This document shows, one piece after another, positions 34,401 through 45,963 of a stretch of 64,000 nt of DNA. How positions within the stretch are numbered: the stretch's first letter is position 1; every line of letters begins with the position of its first letter. The notes under the pieces were generated by a model, which ran no database searches, was not told where the DNA came from, and saw only the letters and a program-made list of their open reading frames with translations. Location: NCBI GenBank assembly GCA_006384855.1, contig VCJN01002089.1, positions 186,001-250,000 of the forward strand, in the 5' to 3' direction. Both the position numbers and the translations under genes were made by a program. This DNA comes from Tetraselmis striata (lineage: Eukaryota > Chlorophyta > Chlorodendrophyceae > Chlorodendrales > Chlorodendraceae).

Positions 34401-37096
34401 CTCCAGCGCCCACCCCAGCCCCCACTTCAGCGCCCACCCCTGCGCCCACCCCAGCCCCCACCCCAGCCCCCACACCAGCCCCCACACCAGCGCCCACCCC
34501 TGCGCCCACCCCTGCGCCCACCCCAGCCCCCACCCCAGCCCCCACACCAGCCCCCACTCCAGCGCCCACCCCAGCCCCCACTTCAGCGCCCACCCCTGCG
34601 CCCACCCCAGCCCCCACCCCAGCCCCCACACCAGCCCCCACACCAGCCCCCACACCAGCGCCCACCCCAGCCCCCACCCCAGCCCCCACACCAGCCCCCA
34701 CACCAGCCCCCACCCCTGCGCCCACCCCAGCGCCCACCCCTGCGCCCACCCCAGTCCCCACTCCAGCGCCCACCCCAGCGCCCACCGCTGCGCCCACCCC
34801 AGCCCCCACCCCTGCGCCCACCCCAGCGCCCACCCCAGCCCCCACACCAGCCCCCACTCCAGCGCCCACCCCTGCGCCCACCCCAGCGCCCACCCCAGCC
34901 CCCACACCAGCCCCCACGCCAGCCCCCACCCCTGCGCCCACCCCAGCCCCCACCCCAGCCCCCACACCAGCCCCCACACCAGCGCCCACCCCTGCGCCCA
35001 CCCCTGCGCCCACCCCAGCCCCCACCCCAGCCCCCACACCAGCCCCCACTCCAGCGCCCACCCCAGCCCCCACTTCAGCGCCCATCCCTGCGCCCACCCC
35101 AGCCCCCACCCCAGCCCCCACACCAGCCCCCACACCAGCCCCCACACCAGCGCCCACCCCAGCCCCCACCCCAGCCCCCACACCAGCCCCCACACCAGCC
35201 CCCACCCCTGCGCCCACCCCAGCGCCCACCCCTGCGCCCACCCCAGTCCCCACTCCAGCGCCCACCCCAGCGCCCACCGCTGCGCCCACCCCAGCCCCCA
35301 CCCCTGCGCCCACCCCAGCGCCCACCCCAGCCCCCACACCAGCCCCCACTCCAGCGCCCACCCCTGCGCCCACCCCAGCGCCCACCCCAGCCCCCACACC
35401 AGCCCCCACGCCAGCCCCCACCCCTGCGCCCACCCCAGCCCCCACCCCAGCGCCCACCCCAGCCCCCACACCAGCCCCCACTCCAGCGCCCACCCCAGCC
35501 CCCACTTCAGCGCCCACCCCAGCGCCCACCCCAGTCCCCACTCCAGCGCCCACCCCAGCCCCCATCCCAGCCCCCACCCCTGCGCCCACCCCAGCGCCCA
35601 CCGCTGCGCCCACCCCAGTCCCCACTCCAGCGCCCACCCCAGCGCCCACACCATCGCCCACCCCAGCCCCCACTCCAGCGCCCACACCAGCGCCCACACC
35701 AGCCCCCACTCCAGCGCCCACACCAGCGCCAACCCCAGCCCCCACCTCAGCCCCCACCCCAGCCCTCACACCAGTCTTCACACCATCGCCAACTCCAGCC
35801 CCCACACCAGCCCCCACCCCAGTCCCCACCCCAGCCCCCACTCCAGCGCCCACACCAGCCCCCACCCCAGTCCCCACCCCAGCCCCCACTCCAGCGCCCA
35901 CACCAGCCCCCACATCAGCGCCCACCCCTGCGCCCACCACAGTCCCCACACCAGCGCCAGCACCAGCGCTAATTCCAGCGCCCACACGTTCGCCCACCCC
36001 AGCGCCCACTCCGGCGGCAACACCTGCGTCCACTCCTGCTCCTACGCTAGCTCTTACCTCAGTTCTGACTCCATCGCCCACTCCGCCACTTCCTGCTGCA
36101 ATCACGCTGCCCGCACGAGGAAAAATCCCTGCTTTATCTGCAGAGTCCACTCCAGCGCCCACACCCTCCCCCCTGCCGGCACCTTCTCTGCCGCTGACTC
36201 CCATGCCCGTTTCCGGATCGACACAAGCCACCACTCTTGTGCCAACTCCTGCTCCTACCCCGGCGCCCACTTCCCAGCCTAACCCACCGCCCAGCCCTAC
36301 CCCCCCCATCCGCGCTGCCAACCGCACACCAACACCTCCCCTCATCGGCCCAACCCCCATGCCCTCGGTCAACCAGAACGCTGCCTCCCCAGCGGCCCAA
36401 AGCATGGCTGGCATAACCCCAGTCACAAATGAGACAGCTGTAGAACTGTCCATCAACGCTGAGAGCGTGACTCGCGTCGATGGCGGCGGCGACAATGGCG
36501 GCTTGAACTCTGCAGGCGGCAATCCACCGCTGCCCGGCGGGACCGGGGGCGTCGCAGGGCGGCTGGTGGCTGGTGATGATGACGCGCCATCTCCGGAAGC
36601 GCAGCAGTCCGCCGCTCCCGTGAGCTGCGATTTCTATGCGCCAAATATGGGCGTCCTTCCGGAGCTGGTAGAGGGGCGCTGGCGCAGCGTTGCCGCCACG
36701 GACGCCTGCGACGCCGTGCTGCTGGTGCACTGCACCCACGCGCTGGAGCCAAAGTCTGCGGGCAGGCCGCTCGTGGAGCTCTTCCGGGTGCTGGTGGACG
36801 AAGGTCTGCCGGGACAGGTCGACCTTGCGTACCGCTACGCTCCCGGGGTGGGGACTACCGGCGAGTCACGCGGGGACAACGACAGCGATCTGGCCGTCTA
36901 CGTGGTCCACGCTAGCATGGCAGAGCACTGTGGCGCTGGGGGGCGCGTGACGGTGCAGCTGGTGCCGGACCTGGGCGTCGCGCATGACCCCATCACATGG
37001 TCCAAGGTGGAGGCCGTGAGGGCGCGGTCCGTGGGCTTCACTGTGTCGTTGGGACAACCATACAGACTCTCCGGAGCTTCTGCGTCGCCGCAGTAG
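28407..37096 (+). CDS. Giant modular extracellular/cell-wall glycoprotein with Thr-Pro-Ala-Pro stalk
   Basis: The 5' end is unresolved; 28,407 is the first in-frame ATG of a plausible exon. Downstream exons agree in phase: 28,800-28,946; 29,082-29,259; 29,345-29,900; 30,065-30,624; 30,809-37,096. A domain recurs with [13 protein letters not shown]...LGLQHAG in exons at 29.1 kb, [17 protein letters not shown]...LAPRHAG at 29.8 kb and a partial [17 protein letters not shown] at 28.6 kb. The first two end at the same phase-1 intron. Four Cys-rich modules of about 30-35 residues follow (30,220-30,960), each with YC-x(4)-C ... C ... C-x(3)-C-x(4)-WC. The last exon then encodes about 1,650 residues of [16 protein letters not shown] repeats, the classic substrate for prolyl hydroxylation and O-arabinosylation in algal walls. 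A C-terminal domain of about 160 residues ([19 protein letters not shown] onward) follows, with no membrane or GPI segment. Function is inferred as a matrix or wall spacer; no family name is claimed. Confidence 0.7.
31590..36010 (+). repeat. 12-bp coding minisatellite (CCCACCCCAGCC)n
   Basis: About 4.4 kb of 12-bp units encoding Thr-Pro-Ala-Pro. Variation is mostly synonymous third-base change (CCC/CCA/CCT/GCG/GCC), with occasional Val, Ser, Leu or Ile replacing Ala. The + strand is almost free of G runs while the - strand carries GGGGCTGGGGTGGG throughout. A higher-order duplication with a 492-bp (41-unit) offset links about 34,570-34,960 with 35,062-35,450. Confidence 0.9.
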
Positions 37097-37109
37097 CCTT
37101 CGTCCGCAT

Positions 37110-37320
37110 GTGGCGGCCGCAAGACCACAACCTCGACAGAACATCAGTGACTACGTACGCAGGGTGGGGTAAAGAGTCTGGGCCACGCGTGCACGTGTGT
37201 GCTGCGAGGGTGGTCGACGGACGCGCTGTGCAGCTTCGGCATCAGAGTGGCGGACGAAACTACGCTGATGTCTGATGAGACAGAGTGGACGCTCCCGAGC
37301 CGCCACCGTGCTACTGGTAT
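37110..37320 (-). pseudogene. Small LINE 3' fragment between convergent genes
   Basis: GGGCCACGCGTGCACGTGTGTG, CTGTGCAGCTTC and GTCTGATGAGACAG...CTCCCGAGCCGCCACC match the 3' coding end of the LINE ORF at 19,850-19,975. Only about 200 bp is present. It lies between the stop codons of the wall-protein gene and the J-domain gene. Sequence from 37,321 to 37,885 holds no recognised gene. Confidence 0.6.
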
Positions 37321-37885
37321 TATAGTTGCGTGCAATTTCCCTGCATATCAGCAGCGACGAGGAACAAAGTGTTCATTACATATATATGTACAGTCATATG
37401 TGGAGATAAAAACTGCGCTAATACAGAAGCTGGAGTGCAGCCATGTTTTCAAATGATAATTGCTCAGCATCTCAGTGGCAGAGATGGGGATCAGCTGCAA
37501 ATGGCGCGCCTTCTGGCCAACATGCAGATGTTTCAGCACTCCCCCCTAGTGGCAGCTTCTTGGGCTGCTCGGCCGCCGTCGTGGCGCCTGCCGGGGCGTG
37601 CCTAGATGGTGATGCCCATGAAGTACACTACTATCAGGTAGGAATGAAGTCCCAAGCTGTACGCCGCTGCATGGGCTGCTCGCTGCGGCGTGGCTGGTTG
37701 CCTTGGCAGCATAGGCAGCACGACTCACTCGTCTTCGTATAGCACGGTGAGCGCGCGGGACATCGTCGCAAATTCGGGACCTTCAGGTCGCCGTTACCTC
37801 GAGCCCTGGGCAAAGAGGCATGCACTGACGGTCATTGGCCAGACCTTTGGATTGCGTCCTTGCCAAGCTTTCGCTAGACTGCAGA

Positions 37886-40800
37886 TCACGTGTTCCTGCT
37901 TCCGCTGCTGCTGCCACTGGGCGCAGGCGAGACAGTGCGCCGCAGCGCCCGCCGCCAGGCGTTGGTCCAGCCCCTCCAGAGCGCGGCGCCGGCATTCTGT
38001 GCTTGGTCCTTCCAGTTATCGTCAGCCTCAGCGCTGCCCTTCGCGCGTTCTTCATCCAGGGACTCGTATGCGGACACCAGGATGTGCACCGGCGCGGGCA
38101 GGACGCCCGAGGGTCGCTGCCGAGGCTGCGTTGTGTGGCGGGGAGTGTAGGGCGAGTCCTCCGTGTAGCGCTCGATGTACCACCCGCCTGCAGGTAGTGG
38201 GAGGCACTATTCACAACGGCCTCGCCAGGCATGAGACGCCGGGGCCAGGCGGCTTTTGGGTGGGGGTGGGTGGGGGGTTGCCTGTGTTGTGCGTGTCCAC
38301 ACGCGGATGGAACATCCACCATTCAGACGGCGGCAGCCACGCCCGCCGGCAGCGCGCCTCCACCCAGCCCAGGATGCCCTGTGTCCACAACAGGGAGCGC
38401 ACGCCCAGGGTGCGGTACGCCACCACAGTGTGGGACACCATCCCCTGAGCAGTTTCAACGACAAGGCGCGCAGGGGGGGGGGGGGGGGGGGTTCAGAACA
38501 GCCTGCGGCGCCCAGCACCAGGGGGTGACCGATGAGGGGAGAAGGGAAGAGAGGGTGGGGGGCAAGTCCGCACCTGCGCGTTGCACACCATCGCGTGCCG
38601 CAGCTTGCGGCCCAACGCGCTAACCACCACCGGCGTGTCGTCATCAAAGAGCGGCTGCGAGCGGCCCATGTCGCGCAGGCCTACCACGCGCGCTGTCAGC
38701 CGCATCCCTGGCGGCGCTGCGCCATCTGTGGCAGCGCAGGCAGGCTGTGCATCGTGAGCCCCAGTGACGCCTCGCCAGTCAAACTCACGCGTATGCACGT
38801 CTTCATCCAGCACGGCACAGGGACGTTTCATTTACAGGGGGTTATAAAGCACAGCTGCGATCTCTGCAGGTTTGATACACCGCTACATTTGATGCATGAT
38901 GACCTTTGTTCATAATGAAGCCCAATAGCGCTGTCTATTGTTTCCACCACTTTTGCACATCAACATCAAATCGACGCTCCGCATCAGAATGCCAAAGGGG
39001 TACAGGAAAAATGGCAAATAATGTGTCCTATAATTTGGAAAATGGCAATAGTGTGTCGTTGCATGTACCGGCAAGGCCACTGCAGGATAAGGGTATCTCC
39101 AGTGGGAGAAAGGAGGGGGGGGGGGGGGGGGGGTTGAGCACACCTGCACCGCTGTGCTCCGGCTGGACAAATATGGAGATGACATCCTGCAGCAGGCTGC
39201 CGTCTGAGAGGCAGCGCGCGACAGCCGGGAACCCAGCGGTGCCATGTACTGCCTCTGCCACCGCGGCTGAGACGCCGGCGGGGGTGCGCACCGCCCGCGC
39301 TACCACGCGCCCCCCGAGCGTCACTTCCAGGGGGGAGTCCGCGTTGGTGTGGGGCGGCGTGCTCCGCGGCGCGCTGGGCTTTGGCTGTGCGGCGCGGCTG
39401 GACGGCGGCAGTTCTGAGACAATTGTGCGATTGCCTGTGTGCGGCTCGCCTAGGCTGCGCGGCAGCTGGCAAGGTGGGCCGCTGCCACTATGGAGCGCCC
39501 CAGTCGTGTCCGGCTGCGAGGTTCCCAGCTGCGCCTGCTGCTGGAAGCGCACGAGCCCTAGCAGCTGCCGCCCGCTCACCTGCGTAGCAAACCAGCGGGG
39601 CAGCTGGTTCAGCTCGCGCTGCATGAGTATGTGTCACCCCCTCCGGCTACAACAGGCGGGAGGAAGAGCGCTGCCACACTGCAGTCACCTGTTCTGTGTG
39701 TGTGTGTGGGGGGGGGGAGGTTCTGCATGTAGGGGCGGGAAGCCAAGGCAAGAGAGGCCAGAGAGGAGAGGAGAAGAAGGGGGGGGGGGGGGGGCTCGCA
39801 ATGTGCATGATGTCATGGATCCCGGTGAGACCCGCGTTGCGCTCCTCGCACTCAAAGCACGGCGGGAAGCCCTGCTCCACCTCCACCCACGGGCCCAGGT
39901 ATGCCTCGATGAGCGCGCTGCGCAGTGCCGCGCCGTGGTAGCGCCGGACCAGCGCGCTCTGCGGCGCGTCCACGCCCCCGCTGCACACACAACACCGGCG
40001 GGCCAGGGAGAGGGGCAGAAGGAGGACGCCAGCGTCAGACGATGCCGTGTGAGCCGCTCACCTCCCAGGCCACCCCTTGAAATGGCAAGCCAGCTGGCCG
40101 ACATATGCGCATCACCTGTGTTTCGCATTAGCGCAGTAAAGCAGATGCAGCGGCAGGTAAACGCAGCTCCTGAGGCTGCCAGACTAGCAATTGAACCCCA
40201 GGGGGTGTGGACCCCCCCCCCCCCCCCCTTCCCCCGATTGGCAGGCCAGCAGGGGCGCACATGAACTCATACAGCCAACGCAGCCAGCGCTCCGCCTCCG
40301 CATCCGCTGCGCCCACAGAAGATCGCTGCCACTCCGCGTCCGGCTCCGCCCCCGTCGCCGCAAACCCCATGTCGGGACCCGGGAAGCCGCTGACTACAGC
40401 CGCAGAGTCGGACCCTTGCGAGCGACGAAGCTTGAGCATCTCGTTGTAGTGGTGACGCCGCTCGGGGCTACGCAGCACCTCGTACGCCGACATCAGCAGC
40501 AAGAAGCGATCGCCGTCCAGCGGCTGCCCCCCACCCTGCAGCAGCAGCACACTCGGTTGGAGTGCAAGTTGTGTGATTCAGCTGTTGGCGTAAAGGAGGG
40601 GTGTGTGGCAGGAGAGCAGAGGGAGGGAGACCTGCGTGTGTCGCGCATGGCCTTGGGGTGCTGGTGTCGGCTGTGCGTCCGGATGCAGCTGCTTTGCCTG
40701 CGGACCCCCACAAGGGCAGGCGCTGCGGCGTCTCAGACGCCACATTTCAGAAGAGGCGACCTACTTTGCGTAATTATCACTCCGATAGAGCTCCAGGCTA

Positions 40801-41213
40801 CTGTGGCACTATTAAGTGACGAGAATTTAACGAGTGTAATGCCACCCTCTCTATCCCTCTGATCATCTCGGTGGCTAGGGCGGCATCCCAGTGGTGGGGG
40901 GGGGGGGGGGGGGGGGCACTTTTGCTAGGAACGCTTTCCGGATATCCTCCGCCGTGGCGCTCTGCGGCACATCCAGCACGGCGTAAAGGCTCGGTGACTC
41001 TTGATATTCCCGTGATGCGCCTGCTCATTTGGCGGAGAGGTGAGCGGCGGGGGGTAAGCTGGGGGCTGAGGGCGCGGCTGCTACAAGGAGGGGCGCCGGG
41101 CCGCCAAACGGGGCACCGATCCCACCTGCGAAGCTCCGCACCGCATTCGGTCCGGCGACCGCATGACGCAGCACCGGACCCACAGCGCGATGCAGGTGGT
41201 GTAGCATGGGCAC
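37886..41213 (-). CDS. Mitochondrial-type J-domain (DnaJ-like) protein
   Basis: Exons on the minus strand: 41,213-41,126; 41,020-40,920; 40,697-40,632; 40,535-40,261; 39,980-39,800; 39,618-39,144; 38,725-38,574; 38,444-38,303; 38,187-37,886. The sum is 594 codons and all phases agree. The presequence MPMLHHLHRAVGPVLRHAV then RSFA is Arg-rich, lacks acidic residues and suits mitochondrial import. The J domain is rebuilt across three introns: SLYAVLDVPQSATAEDIRKA, then AKQLHPD with the essential HPD, then FLLLMSAYEVLRSPERRHHY. It lacks the Gly/Phe and CxxCxGxG zinc regions, so it is a type III J protein that would recruit an Hsp70. The remaining 400 residues (PCFECEERNAG, LPRWFATQVSGRQLLG, LGRKLRHAMVCNAQ, GWYIERYTEDSPYTP) are unrecognised. 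Intron 5 needs a GC donor (GCGAGC). Five of eight introns carry long C or G tracts. Confidence 0.8.
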
Positions 41214-41354
41214 TTTTGGCCTGGTTCGACGGGCGCATGCAGTTTCGGATGATGGGGGTGGGACGGGTGGGATTCGGGGGGGGGGGGGGGGGGGGGGAGA
41301 TGAGTCGACGAAATGTTATTGTCGCGGCGGTTCGTTCGACCGTGGTGAAAACAG
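41214..41354. other. 5' flank of the J-domain gene
   Basis: Contains a run of about 21 G (41,277-41,297). It lies directly between the J-gene start and the end of PAT-like copy C. Confidence 0.5.
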
Positions 41355-43015
41355 AATATTTCAAAGATGAGCGGGGTTTGCCAGACAGTTTGCGCAGGCT
41401 GTTTACACATTCAGGGCCCGAAGTTGGCAGAGAGGTTTAGTTAGACTTTCAGTGAAAGCGAGGAGGGCGAACGGGGTAAAGGGGGGGGGGGGGGGGGAGG
41501 CGCTGTGTGGAAAACAGCGAAACTGGAAGATGGCAGACTCAGCTGTTAGTTACGGCTGCTTTTATGTCTGCTCGTGTTGCACACGAAGGGGCACAAAAAG
41601 GGTGAACTAGTAAGTAACCCGTACCGCTGGCCGTTGTATGTAGCAACTAACACATATGCAACCAGAAAGCGGTTGACGAAGGAGGAAACCCCATGTATAA
41701 AGTAGTCTAGAATATTTCAAAGATGAGTCTGGTTTTGCCAAGGAAGAGCGAGCGGAGGGAGCGGCAGAGTGGCGAAGCAGTAGTAGCGCCATGTCATGTA
41801 GGAGGCGCCGGTAGGACCACCGCTGCGGAGTCTAGTTGCACCTACAAGTAGCGCAAGGGCGCGATGTGGCCGAAGAAGAAACATGCACCATGGGACGGTA
41901 GAACGTTGGAATTTTTGTAGTCCAAGACGATGTGGGAATTGCGCGCATAAAAGTCCATGAAGCGGATGTGGGACAACCATCGGATGTGGCACCCCGATAT
42001 AGATGGTGTTGGCAGATGAGGCCGGACCCTTGCGAAGGCTGTGAGAGCTCCACGAGGTGCCGCCAGCGGAAGGCGTTGCATTGACTAGTCGAACAGCCGT
42101 AGAGAGCCACTCCGACATGGTAGCGGTTGTCCATGAGGCCGAGTACTCGTGGCAGGGCTGAAAGCCTAGAAGTTAGATGCGGCCACGGCAACATGGGACA
42201 AGGGCGGCTGATTGAACGTTGTCGCTAAATAGTGCCGGAGCAAGAAACGGGCAGCGCGAGGTTGCTCGATCGGTCAGACGGTCACAGCTACGTCGTGCGG
42301 CGCGGCCCTTCTCACACTAAATACGTAGGGTGATGTTGTACGAATCGACGCGTACGTTGCCGTACTCGAAAGGACACACCGGTAAGCCTCTGGCCGAAGA
42401 AACATGAAGTTGACGACCGCGGCCAACATGAGTAGGGCGCGGAAGTTGTACCCCGGTACTCGGGGTTTGCTGTAGCGACGAGCAGCTCGGCATGCTGAAC
42501 AAACGAGTAAGCAACATCGTCGGCGAGTAGCGGGACACGCAGACAACCGTGCCCACACGGCATTTGCCGGAGCATTAGGCCCTAGCTTAGCGAGCAGCCG
42601 TGAGGTGCACGTTGTCCTTAGCAACGGGGTCGTCGATGATATCGTGCAGCTCGAAGTAAAGGCGTTGATTACCGAAAGGTAGGGATGCAACGATGTAGCC
42701 CCAATAATGTGATCCCCCTCGCCGATCCATGCGACGTACCGAACGGCCGCCGTCGCGGTCGTCGCCCCGAGGGGCCGAATGTTCCCCGAGTTGTGGCATA
42801 ACTTATGGCACAAGTCGTGGCGAACAACTTCGGCTTCCCAATATTGTAGTTCTGAAGGGTATGGTAGCTAGGAGAGGGAGCGAGATAGGAGGTCGAAGGC
42901 CTTTTGTCCTAGTCCGTCGGAGCCGAAAGCGTCATGTAGTAGACGAGCGCTGTGAAGTGACGCCTCCCAAGGGGGGTTGCAGTCGGCTCGTCGATCACGT
43001 AAGTGCGATGTTTGA
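41355..43015 (-). mobile_element. PAT-like tyrosine-recombinase retroelement, copy C (decayed)
   Basis: The minus-strand frame 42,813-42,274 reads the end of the core-binding domain (TAAVRYVAWIGEGDHI, SLHPYLSVINAF) and then AVVNFMFLRPEAYRC, the box I segment with the likely catalytic arginine. Further down, frames carry SHSLRKGPASSANTI, the box II motif. Frameshifts separate the blocks. B-type repeats sharing GAATATTTCAAAGATGAG lie at about 41,709 and 41,356, 353 bp apart. A G tract (41,481-41,498) sits between them. No RT is seen. Confidence 0.75.
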
Positions 43016-43110
43016 AATTAAGGTTTCATAAGGGATTGACACAGCCGAGGATATATTCAGGTGCATCCGTTTATAGGTCACCGGCTGACGGCCTTTTTAT
43101 ATTCCGGGCG

Positions 43111-43111
<1 letters not shown>

Positions 43112-43154
<43 letters not shown>

Positions 43155-43335
43155 GAAGAGAGAATGGAGAAACACACACACAAAGAGAGAGAGCGGGGGG
43201 GGGGGGGGAGAGAGGGGGGAGGAGGGAGAGGGAGAAAGGGAGATAGAGACAGAGAGAGACATCGAGATAGAGAGACAGAGACAGACAAAGAGAGATACAG
43301 ACAAAGCAGAGACAGAGACAGATAGACAGACAAAC
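43112..43335. repeat. (GA)n and purine-rich microsatellite
   Basis: GAGAGA runs (43,112-43,150), a G-rich segment (43,196-43,209) and an irregular GAGACAGA tract to 43,335. The strand is nearly all purine. Confidence 0.85.
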
Positions 43336-43668
43336 ATATGAACCTTACATCGAGCTTATATTAGGGCGGCTGAGCAATATATAGCGACTATGGTATTTCA
43401 AAGCAAGCCAAGGGTTTCAACGATCGATAGCGACTATACGGCGCCAAATTTGCATGTTTATTACCTTTTACCAACTGCCAATTTGCGATGCCACCGCAAG
43501 GCGTTCCCGACCGGCCGACGCCGGGCGCGTTGTCATCGTGTAAGAGTGCCCGATACACTCGCGTAAGTACTGCAGCCCATCGAATTTCATCTGAAATTAA
43601 AAAAGCGGCACGCACGGTGAAGCTCTAGCTAGCCCCGCCGGTAAGTACGCTTTTTTACATCGGTGCTT

Positions 43669-45364
43669 TAACACATGCGCACTACAAACAAACCAAAAAC
43701 TATGCAAGGTTGCCAGCAAAAGAGAGACATAAGCCTAAAACCAAGGTCAAGCAGGAGGCCAGGGAGCCAAGAACCAAGGGAGAGCCAAGGAAACCACGAA
43801 GTCGCCAAACTGCCAGGAACCAAAGGGTCAAGGGAAGCACTGAAGCCAAGGAACGACCAAAAAGACCGAAAGGGGAACATGAAACCAATGGGGACCACCT
43901 CCCCGGGTAGGCCATCAACCGCGGCGAGAACGCTTGCAGCCAATGACCCGGGTCATAGCAACACATGCCGACCAGCGGCGCGACGCAGGCGCACGAGCAC
44001 CATCACGTGCCGCGCGCGCCGCCACGACTCCGCCAATAACGTTGTCTGCATGTGCCATGTTGATGAGCAAGGAGAAACGGCGGCGCCACGGAGACAAGAG
44101 CTGGCCGATTTTTTGGCTAGTGTGCGTGTGGCTAGCTTTCGCGAGCTCCACCAAGAAGGCCTCAGCGCGTGCGGGGCCAGCGAGCCGAACTCGGAGACGG
44201 CAAAAGGAATAAAACGAAGCATGCCGGGGGCGTTTCGGACACCCTCGTCATAGTTTTGGATTTTGTGGCGCTCTGCGGCCCGCAATGCCGGCGTTGGATC
44301 CGACCTTGACACGCCGAGGATAGGGGCAATGGTGGTATCGACAGCAACCGTGTTCCGGCGGATACCACCATACCCAAAAAGCCCAACATCGGCCGGCCGG
44401 CCGTCGATGTCCTTCGGAAGAGAAACAAGCACCGACGGGTCCGTGAGGATCTGGACACCCACGCCCAGGGCGGACTTCACGTCGTGGCAAACGTCGGAAA
44501 GGCCATGTGCCGCCCACTCGTGTGCGGCGTGATTGGAATCGCCCCCATAGCAACGTGCCACGTGATCAACGTATGCGACCGCCCAAGCCAAAGGAGTGAA
44601 TTCCATGCCAACATCCTCAAAGCGGGCCAGCGTGCATTGTACCGAGAAGGAGCAAAAAGCACACGGGCAGGGCTCGCTAAGGGAGAGGACAGGAGCCGCC
44701 GGAAGTAAGGCCAAATGGGCGGCAAGCGGCAACGTGGAACATGGAATCGTAGCACTCAGGGGAACGCCCACGGACTGCACCAAGGCGACCCTCACTTGGA
44801 GGATCAGTAACCAGAAACGCTGTCGCATCGCGTAATAAGAGGCGGCCGTGGAAGCGGTTACCGTCAGGGCCGCTTGTAGGCATACGCGCAACAAGCTTCG
44901 CGAAGCGGACCGTGTGGATATGGTGACTCAGGGTTTTCCAAGACTTTCCGCATGGAGTGCAAGGGGAAGTCCGAGTTATGCGGGATAGCTTGGAGGTCGG
45001 CCGCTGAGCGCATCGCACACGCCGGCTCAGCCCTAGCGGCCAAGCAGCCGGCACGGGCAACGGGAGAGCGCTTGGAGGGGAGCAACTTTAGGGCAGGGGC
45101 CTACGGCCCCGCTAGATCCTCGAGCACCGCGTCTCCACACTCGTCAACGACACGGGTATGAGCAACGCGAAGCTCGACAACCCACATCGGCGCCGACACG
45201 TTGGCGCCGGCAGCGGGCGCCAACGCCGGGGTGGCCAAAGCCTGGTGAATCGAGGACGCCCCAACAAGGCGGTAGAGGCTACGAGGGATGGATACGCCTG
45301 ACGGCTCGGAAAGGAACGCGCCGGCGTCATTGAGGGTGGCGTGTTGAGCACGGAGGAAAATCAC
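43669..45364 (-). pseudogene. LINE-type retroelement fragment, longer relative of the 4.6-5.7 kb copy
   Basis: The minus frame 44,894-43,953 repeats the blocks of the 5-kb copy: HVARCYGGDSNHAAHEW, VCHDVKSALGVGVQILTD, GRPADVGLFGYGGIRRNT, RFIPFAVSEFGSL. Upstream frames (45,364-44,677) add ARMPTSGPDGNRFHGRLLL and LVTDPPSEGRLGAV, which belong between RT and the Cys/His segment. A frameshift breaks the C-terminus (HALRPSW versus HAEAFLV in the other copy). No RT catalytic box is present. Confidence 0.7.
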
Positions 45365-45963
45365 AGCTTGGCCAACCCCGGTAAATCTTCCGGGATGCCG
45401 TTTTCAGACGATCTTTATTCGTTCTGCATTCGACCGTCCGCCCATCATTTTCGTCGCGAGATATTCCGCGCAATATGCTGTTCGTTCTTGGCGCAGAATG
45501 GGAGGGGGTTTCGGGGCCGATGTTGCCCGACACAAGGTTGTCCCCATGTATCTAATTTGACAAGTCTATAAATGTGACCGTGACCGAGCCGGATTTTCAA
45601 TTTTCGCTTTTAATTCTTATGTAACTATACAAAGCATGAAATACTAAACCGGCTTCGCGGCACGTACGAGGAAAACCCGTCATCGACATTTCAGGAACGC
45701 CTTACGTCAGTCCTGCCGCAGTGTCCAGTGCGGCGGGGCGGTTTCGGCGGGCGCAGGCTGTGTTCGCAGGGCGGAATCACAGCAGGCTGTCGCTTGATGT
45801 CGTCGCCTGCAGGTAGCATTCGCTCTGCCGACAGATTGAGCGCCACCAAAACCTCGAAGCTCTGCCACACCCCGAGGGATCGACTGCACGCCTTGAAACA
45901 GTTAGGGTTGGCCAATCCCAGGCCCGACCCTTACGGTTGAAAGAGCGACAGGGCGCACGCAGC
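45365..45963. other. Intergenic upstream of the P450 gene
   Basis: Holds the likely promoter and 5' UTR. No coding motif and no clear TATA box. Confidence 0.45.

Noticed and set aside
32218-36522. Very long minus-strand frame rich in Gly-Val-Gly-Ala, and other long minus frames rich in Trp-Ala-Leu-Gly
   Set aside because: They are the mirror of the 12-bp TPAP minisatellite. Any strand or frame stays open in such a repeat, and the + frame alone joins to spliced non-repetitive exons.
43071-43341. Ser-Leu and Arg-Glu repeat ORFs
   Set aside because: Pure products of the GA-rich microsatellite.
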